Assembly: GCA_019314105.1 (NCBI GenBank)
Contig: JAFCZY010000038.1
Span: 1-10,120, forward strand
DNA: 10,120 nt
From: Deltaproteobacteria bacterium
Lineage (GTDB): Bacteria > Desulfobacterota > Desulfobacteria > Desulfobacterales > Desulfobacteraceae
Direction of reading: 5' to 3'
Part shown: positions 7,689 to 10,120 of the stretch, piece after piece
Layout of the letters: each line of letters opens with the position of its first letter
Position numbering within the stretch: position 1 is the stretch's first letter
The notes under the pieces: generated by a model
Database searches by the model: none
What the model was told of the DNA's origin: nothing
The model's input: the letters and a program-made list of their open reading frames with translations, nothing else
Position numbers and translations under genes: made by a program

Positions 7689-8357
7689 ATGATAATAGCA
7701 GAAAAAAAACCCATTGAAGAAATTATCGATGAGGTAAAAGATTTTGACAGAATTCTGATACTCGGATGTAATGAGTGTGTAACGGTTTGTGAAGCAGGTG
7801 GTAAAAAAGAAGTGGAAATCCTGGCATCAGCGCTAAGAATGTATTTTATCAATAAAGGCAGTGAGAAAAAAGTAGATGAAAAAACGCTTGAGCGCCAGTG
7901 CGATCATGAATATCTGGAAGAACTTCGAAGCACTATTGATGACTATGATGCGATTGTTTCGCTTGCCTGTGGCGTGGGAGTGCAGTTTGCAGCGGAAAAA
8001 TATCTGACGACTCCTTTAATCCCCGGAGTGAATACGGTCTGCCTGGGTGCCAATGAAGCCAGAGGTCTCTGGACGGAAAGATGTCAGGCCTGCGGTTCAT
8101 GTGTGCTGGCCAGAACCGGTGGGATTTGTCCGGTTTCACGGTGTGCCAAAAGAGTGCTCAATGGCCCCTGCGGCGGTTCGACAAACGGCAAATGTGAAAT
8201 CAGCAAAGAGGTTGACTGTGCCTGGCAGCTCATCATAGATCGGTTGAAAGCATTGGATAAAATGGGAGATTATGAGAAAGTCGCACCGATTAAGGATTGG
8301 TCAACAGACAGGGCAGGTGGTCCGAGAACAGTCACCAGGGAGGATGTGAAGATATGA
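7689..8357 (+). CDS. metV: MetV, zinc/iron-sulfur subunit of methylenetetrahydrofolate reductase
   Basis: This 222-residue protein resembles the MetV subunit (methylene-THF reductase C-terminal-like) that partners MetF in acetogens and other Wood-Ljungdahl bacteria. An N-terminal motif GCNECVTVCEAGG gives C27, C30 and C34. The C-terminal part carries RCQACGSCVLARTGGICP (C132, C135, C138, C147), then C152, LNGPCGGS (C161) and C169/C177, typical of this family. The cysteines suggest iron-sulfur and zinc sites, so MetV likely conducts electrons from the HdrA/MvhD module to the MetF flavin. GAGG (7678-7681) lies 7 bases before the ATG. The 39-base gap after mvhD is AT-rich and shows no terminator. 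Its TGA overlaps the metF ATG (ATGA, 8354-8357), so the two are translationally coupled. Confidence 0.88.
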   Translation: MIIAEKKPIEEIIDEVKDFDRILILGCNECVTVCEAGGKKEVEILASALRMYFINKGSEKKVDEKTLERQCDHEYLEELRSTIDDYDAIVSLACGVGVQFAAEKYLTTPLIPGVNTVCLGANEARGLWTERCQACGSCVLARTGGICPVSRCAKRVLNGPCGGSTNGKCEISKEVDCAWQLIIDRLKALDKMGDYEKVAPIKDWSTDRAGGPRTVTREDVKI

Positions 8358-9286
8358 GTACGTTAAATACAGCAAGCCATCTGGAAAAAGTATTAAAAGC
8401 AGGACATATTGGTCTTACTTCCGAATGCGGGCCTCCAAGGGGAAGTGATGCAGAAGAGGTCAAAAAGAAGGGCGCATTGATCAGGGATTATGTGGATGCC
8501 ATTAATGTTACGGACAACCAGACAGCCATGACCAGAATGTCGTCTCTTGCCGCATGTGTGCATCTTAAACTCATGGGCATTGAACCGGTGCTTCAGATGG
8601 TAACGCGGGACAGAAACCGGGTGGCCCTTCAAAGTGATATCTTAGGCGCTGCTTCTTTTGATATTCCAAATATGCTGTGTCTGTCTGGAGATCACCAGAG
8701 CTTTGGTGATTGTGCACAGGGTCAAAACGTTCATGATCTTGATTCCATGCAATTGGTTCAGACGGCACGCTATATGCGGGATGAAGGAAAGTTCCTTGGC
8801 GGAGATAAAATTAAACGCCCGCCAAAAATATTTGTGGGTGCGGCAGCCAATCCCTTTGCCGATCCCTTTGAGATCAGGGTGCCACGGCTTGCTAAAAAAA
8901 TTGCCTGCGGGGCTGAATTTATTCAGACTCAGTGTATTTATAATCTGGATAAATTTAAAGAGTGGATCAGAAGAGCTGCTGACCGGGGGTTGACAGAGAA
9001 AACTTTTATCATGGCCGGTATGACCCCTATGAAATCTGTGGGTATGGCCAAATACATGAAGAACAGGGTGCCGGGGATGGATGTGCCGGATGACATTATC
9101 GCCCGTCTGTCCGGTGTTGCCAAAGATAAGCAGGCCCAGGAGGGGATTGATATCTGTGTGGAACATATTCAGGAACTTAAGGAAGTAAACGGGGTTTCAG
9201 GATTCCATATCATGGCCATCGAGTGGGAAGAAAAAGTACCGGAAATAGTAGAAAGAGTCGGGCTTTACCCAAGACCCAAAGTATAG
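8354..9286 (+). CDS. metF: Methylenetetrahydrofolate reductase, MetF
   Basis: This 310-residue TIM-barrel flavoprotein interconverts 5,10-methylene-THF and 5-methyl-THF. Family features: TSECGPPRG with the likely catalytic E24, NVTDNQTA near 51-58, the TRDRNRVALQS segment at 84-94 (flavin/folate site), LSGDH at 110-114, and QTQCIYN near 191-197. The length fits acetogen-type MetF, which takes electrons from partner subunits and not directly from NAD(P)H. In a complete oxidiser it would run in the oxidative direction, in autotrophic growth in the reductive one. The start at 8354 is chosen because GGGAGG (8337-8342 region) lies upstream and it overlaps the metV stop by four bases; the open frame back to 8297 lies within metV and has no family similarity. 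It is the last gene before a strong terminator. Confidence 0.95.
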   Translation: MSTLNTASHLEKVLKAGHIGLTSECGPPRGSDAEEVKKKGALIRDYVDAINVTDNQTAMTRMSSLAACVHLKLMGIEPVLQMVTRDRNRVALQSDILGAASFDIPNMLCLSGDHQSFGDCAQGQNVHDLDSMQLVQTARYMRDEGKFLGGDKIKRPPKIFVGAAANPFADPFEIRVPRLAKKIACGAEFIQTQCIYNLDKFKEWIRRAADRGLTEKTFIMAGMTPMKSVGMAKYMKNRVPGMDVPDDIIARLSGVAKDKQAQEGIDICVEHIQELKEVNGVSGFHIMAIEWEEKVPEIVERVGLYPRPKV

Positions 9287-9310
9287 TCAACATCCGTCAG
9301 AAGATCTTTA

Positions 9311-9356
9311 AAGGATACAGGTTCAAAGGGAAATCCCTTTACCTGTATCTTTTTTT
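9311..9356 (+). terminator. Strong rho-independent terminator after metF
   Basis: GATACAGGT (9314-9322) pairs perfectly with ACCTGTATC (9341-9349). Beyond a two-base bulge (TC), AAAGGG (9325-9330) pairs with CCCTTT (9335-9340), with AAAT as loop. Seven T follow (9350-9356), and the A residues at 9311-9312 can pair with part of the tract. It ends the hdrA-metF operon 25 bases after the metF stop and separates it from the YebG gene. Confidence 0.93.
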
Positions 9357-9396
9357 ATATTAAACTATAGAAAAATTATTACTCTGAGGAGATAAA

Positions 9397-9714
9397 ATGG
9401 CTGTAATCGTAAAGTATATCGTTGTCAGAAATGGAGAGGAAAAGATGACATTTGCGACAAAAAAGGAAGCAGACGCCTATGATAAAATGCTTGATATTGC
9501 CGACAATTTGTTTGAATTCCTGGAAAGTTCAAAAATCAAGCTTAATGAGAATCAACTTGAGGACATCTCCCTGTTGCTGGCAGAAAAAAGAGACAAACTG
9601 ATGCCCATTTTAAGAGGAATCAAGCCAAATAAAAAGGCAGCAAAAAAGTCTGAACCCAAAAAGCCTGAATCAAAAGAGAGTGCGCCCCAAAAAACCAAAG
9701 CACAAAAAAAATAG
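9397..9714 (+). CDS. yebG: YebG family protein (SOS/DNA-damage-associated in E. coli)
   Basis: This small 105-residue protein matches E. coli YebG over its first 70 or so residues: MAVIVKYIVVRNGEEKMTF, then KKEADAYDKMLDIAD and a helix with LAEKRDKLMPIL. In E. coli yebG is a LexA-controlled gene whose biochemical role is poorly defined. The tail from about residue 77 is rich in K, P, S, A and E (KAAKKSEPKKPE and similar), unlike the acidic E. coli tail, and looks disordered and strongly basic, which could favour nucleic-acid binding. GAGGAG (9386-9391) lies 5 bases before the ATG. The gene is probably monocistronic, set off by the metF terminator. I saw no CTGT-N8-ACAG LexA box upstream, but this group may use a different operator. 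Confidence 0.88.
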   Translation: MAVIVKYIVVRNGEEKMTFATKKEADAYDKMLDIADNLFEFLESSKIKLNENQLEDISLLLAEKRDKLMPILRGIKPNKKAAKKSEPKKPESKESAPQKTKAQKK

Positions 9715-9740
9715 TCAGCAACCTCTTAGGGCTATAAACG

Positions 9741-9775
9741 CCTGGTGACTGAAACCGGAAAGCCTCCAGGTTTTC
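9741..9775 (+). terminator. Possible terminator or folded RNA segment after yebG
   Basis: CCTGG (9741-9745) can pair with CCAGG (9766-9770), which is followed by TTTT (9771-9774), resembling a weak intrinsic terminator 27 bases after the yebG stop. A competing fold pairs GAAACC (9751-9756) with GGTTTTC (9769-9775). The stem is short and the T run brief, so termination is uncertain. Confidence 0.3.
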
Positions 9776-9792
9776 GAGAACAGATATATGGT

Positions 9793-9821
9793 AAAATCAT
9801 ACGAGAATGCAGCATGATTTT
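9793..9821. repeat. 8-base perfect inverted repeat upstream of the efflux adaptor gene
   Basis: AAAATCAT (9793-9800) and ATGATTTT (9814-9821) are perfect inverted copies around a 13-base centre. This could be an operator for a regulator of the downstream efflux operon, or a second, AT-rich terminator for yebG. The remaining DNA between 9715 and 9875 shows no gene with a ribosome-binding site. Confidence 0.4.
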
Positions 9822-9875
9822 GTGTCTACAAACTCAAAGAAAGATTAGACCTCATTTTTTTTAAGACTTTTAAGG

Positions 9876-10120
9876 GTGGTGGTTGTCTTGGTGATTGCCA
9901 TTGTCCTGGCAAAATTGCTGATATCTTTTAAAAAGGAACCTGAGAAAGAAGAAATTATCAAACCGCCTCCCAGCGTTAAGGTAATGCTTGCAACCCCTGT
10001 TTCAAAAGTCATGACCGTGGATGTGTTTGGCACGGTAAAACCAAGGAAACTGGTAAAGATTGCCATGGAAGTGCCCGGGAGAATCGAGTATCTTCATCCG
10101 TCTTTTATTGAGGGCGGGGT
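9876..10120 (+). CDS. RND-type efflux periplasmic adaptor (MFP), N-terminal part, start uncertain
   Basis: The frame carries VVVVLVIAIVLAKLLISF, a single membrane anchor or signal segment, a charged/proline linker (KKEPEKEEIIKPPPS), then VMLATPVSKVMTVDVFGTV and LVKIAMEVPGRIEYLHPSF. This order is typical of HlyD/AcrA-type adaptors that link an inner-membrane RND pump to an outer-membrane channel. The gene continues past the window edge. The start is unclear: GTG 9876 is used here for want of better, with TTG 9888 and GTG 9891 also possible. The frame is open only back to a TAG at 9844-9846, and the upstream residues FLRLLR would supply the positive charges usual before such an anchor but contain no start codon. 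A length change in the T8 run at 9855-9862 could join this frame to ATG 9814. Confidence 0.75.
   Translation, partial: MVVVLVIAIVLAKLLISFKKEPEKEEIIKPPPSVKVMLATPVSKVMTVDVFGTVKPRKLVKIAMEVPGRIEYLHPSFIEGG

Noticed and set aside
8297..8353. metF starting at 8297
   Set aside because: It lies within metV, has no family similarity in the added 19 residues, and ATG 8354 has an ATGA overlap and an upstream GGGAGG.
9340..9396. LexA-type operator before yebG
   Set aside because: CTGTATC occurs, but it is part of the metF terminator stem and no matching ACAG half lies at the required distance.
9720..9790. GEMM (c-di-GMP) riboswitch, prompted by GGAAAGCCTCCAGG
   Set aside because: The other conserved GEMM elements (GGCAAACC, GGGACGCAAAGCC) are missing and the fold does not match.
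1..10120. CRISPR arrays, insertion sequences, tRNA or rRNA genes
   Set aside because: No regularly spaced repeats, transposase motifs, terminal inverted repeats of IS type, or tRNA-like cloverleaf were seen in the window.

Overview
The window looks like chromosomal DNA from a strictly anaerobic, selenium-using Desulfobacterota member, most likely a Desulfobacterales-type sulfate reducer. This is inferred from gene content: an oxidoreductase cluster tied to methylenetetrahydrofolate reductase (Wood-Ljungdahl methyl branch), UGA-encoded selenocysteine in two adjacent redox genes, and a Desulfobacterales-style acyl-CoA dehydrogenase start. No RNA gene fixes the taxonomy.

Layout. Bases 1-234 (minus strand) are the first 78 codons of an acyl-CoA dehydrogenase, transcribed leftwards from a plausible TTGACA promoter. 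Rightwards come a metallo-beta-lactamase-fold hydrolase (420-1259) and an AmpG-like MFS permease (1292-2581). After a 185-base spacer with a TTGACA box and a C9T7 tract comes the core of the window: hdrA-like (2767-7212), mvhD-like (7212-7649), metV-like (7689-8357) and metF (8354-9286), closed by a strong intrinsic terminator (9311-9356). Beyond it lie a YebG-family gene (9397-9714), a non-coding stretch with inverted repeats (9715-9875), and the start of an RND-type periplasmic adaptor gene that runs off the right edge.

Central result. The four-gene unit holds two selenoprotein genes whose reading frames are each broken by a TGA. In hdrA the TGA (2962-2964) sits at the conserved cysteine of the NDCxMC motif. 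In mvhD the TGA (7257-7259) sits at the last cysteine of the CCNxC motif. Both are followed by a SECIS-like hairpin whose G-containing apical loop begins 22 and 21 bases after the TGA. Standard gene calling would split hdrA and cut the front off mvhD.

How the genes work together. The 1481-residue HdrA-like protein is a fusion: a first HdrA unit interrupted by an NfnB/GltD-like NAD(P)H-FAD domain, then a second HdrA unit and two C-terminal 4Fe-4S clusters. With MvhD as electron-transfer adaptor and MetV/MetF as the folate-reducing subunits, the unit probably forms a cytoplasmic complex coupling methylene-THF/methyl-THF interconversion to NAD(P)H and possibly ferredoxin, by flavin-based bifurcation or confurcation. 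No hdrB, hdrC or hydrogenase gene lies beside it, which differs from the acetogen MetVF-HdrCBA-MvhD arrangement. The coupling itself is inference.
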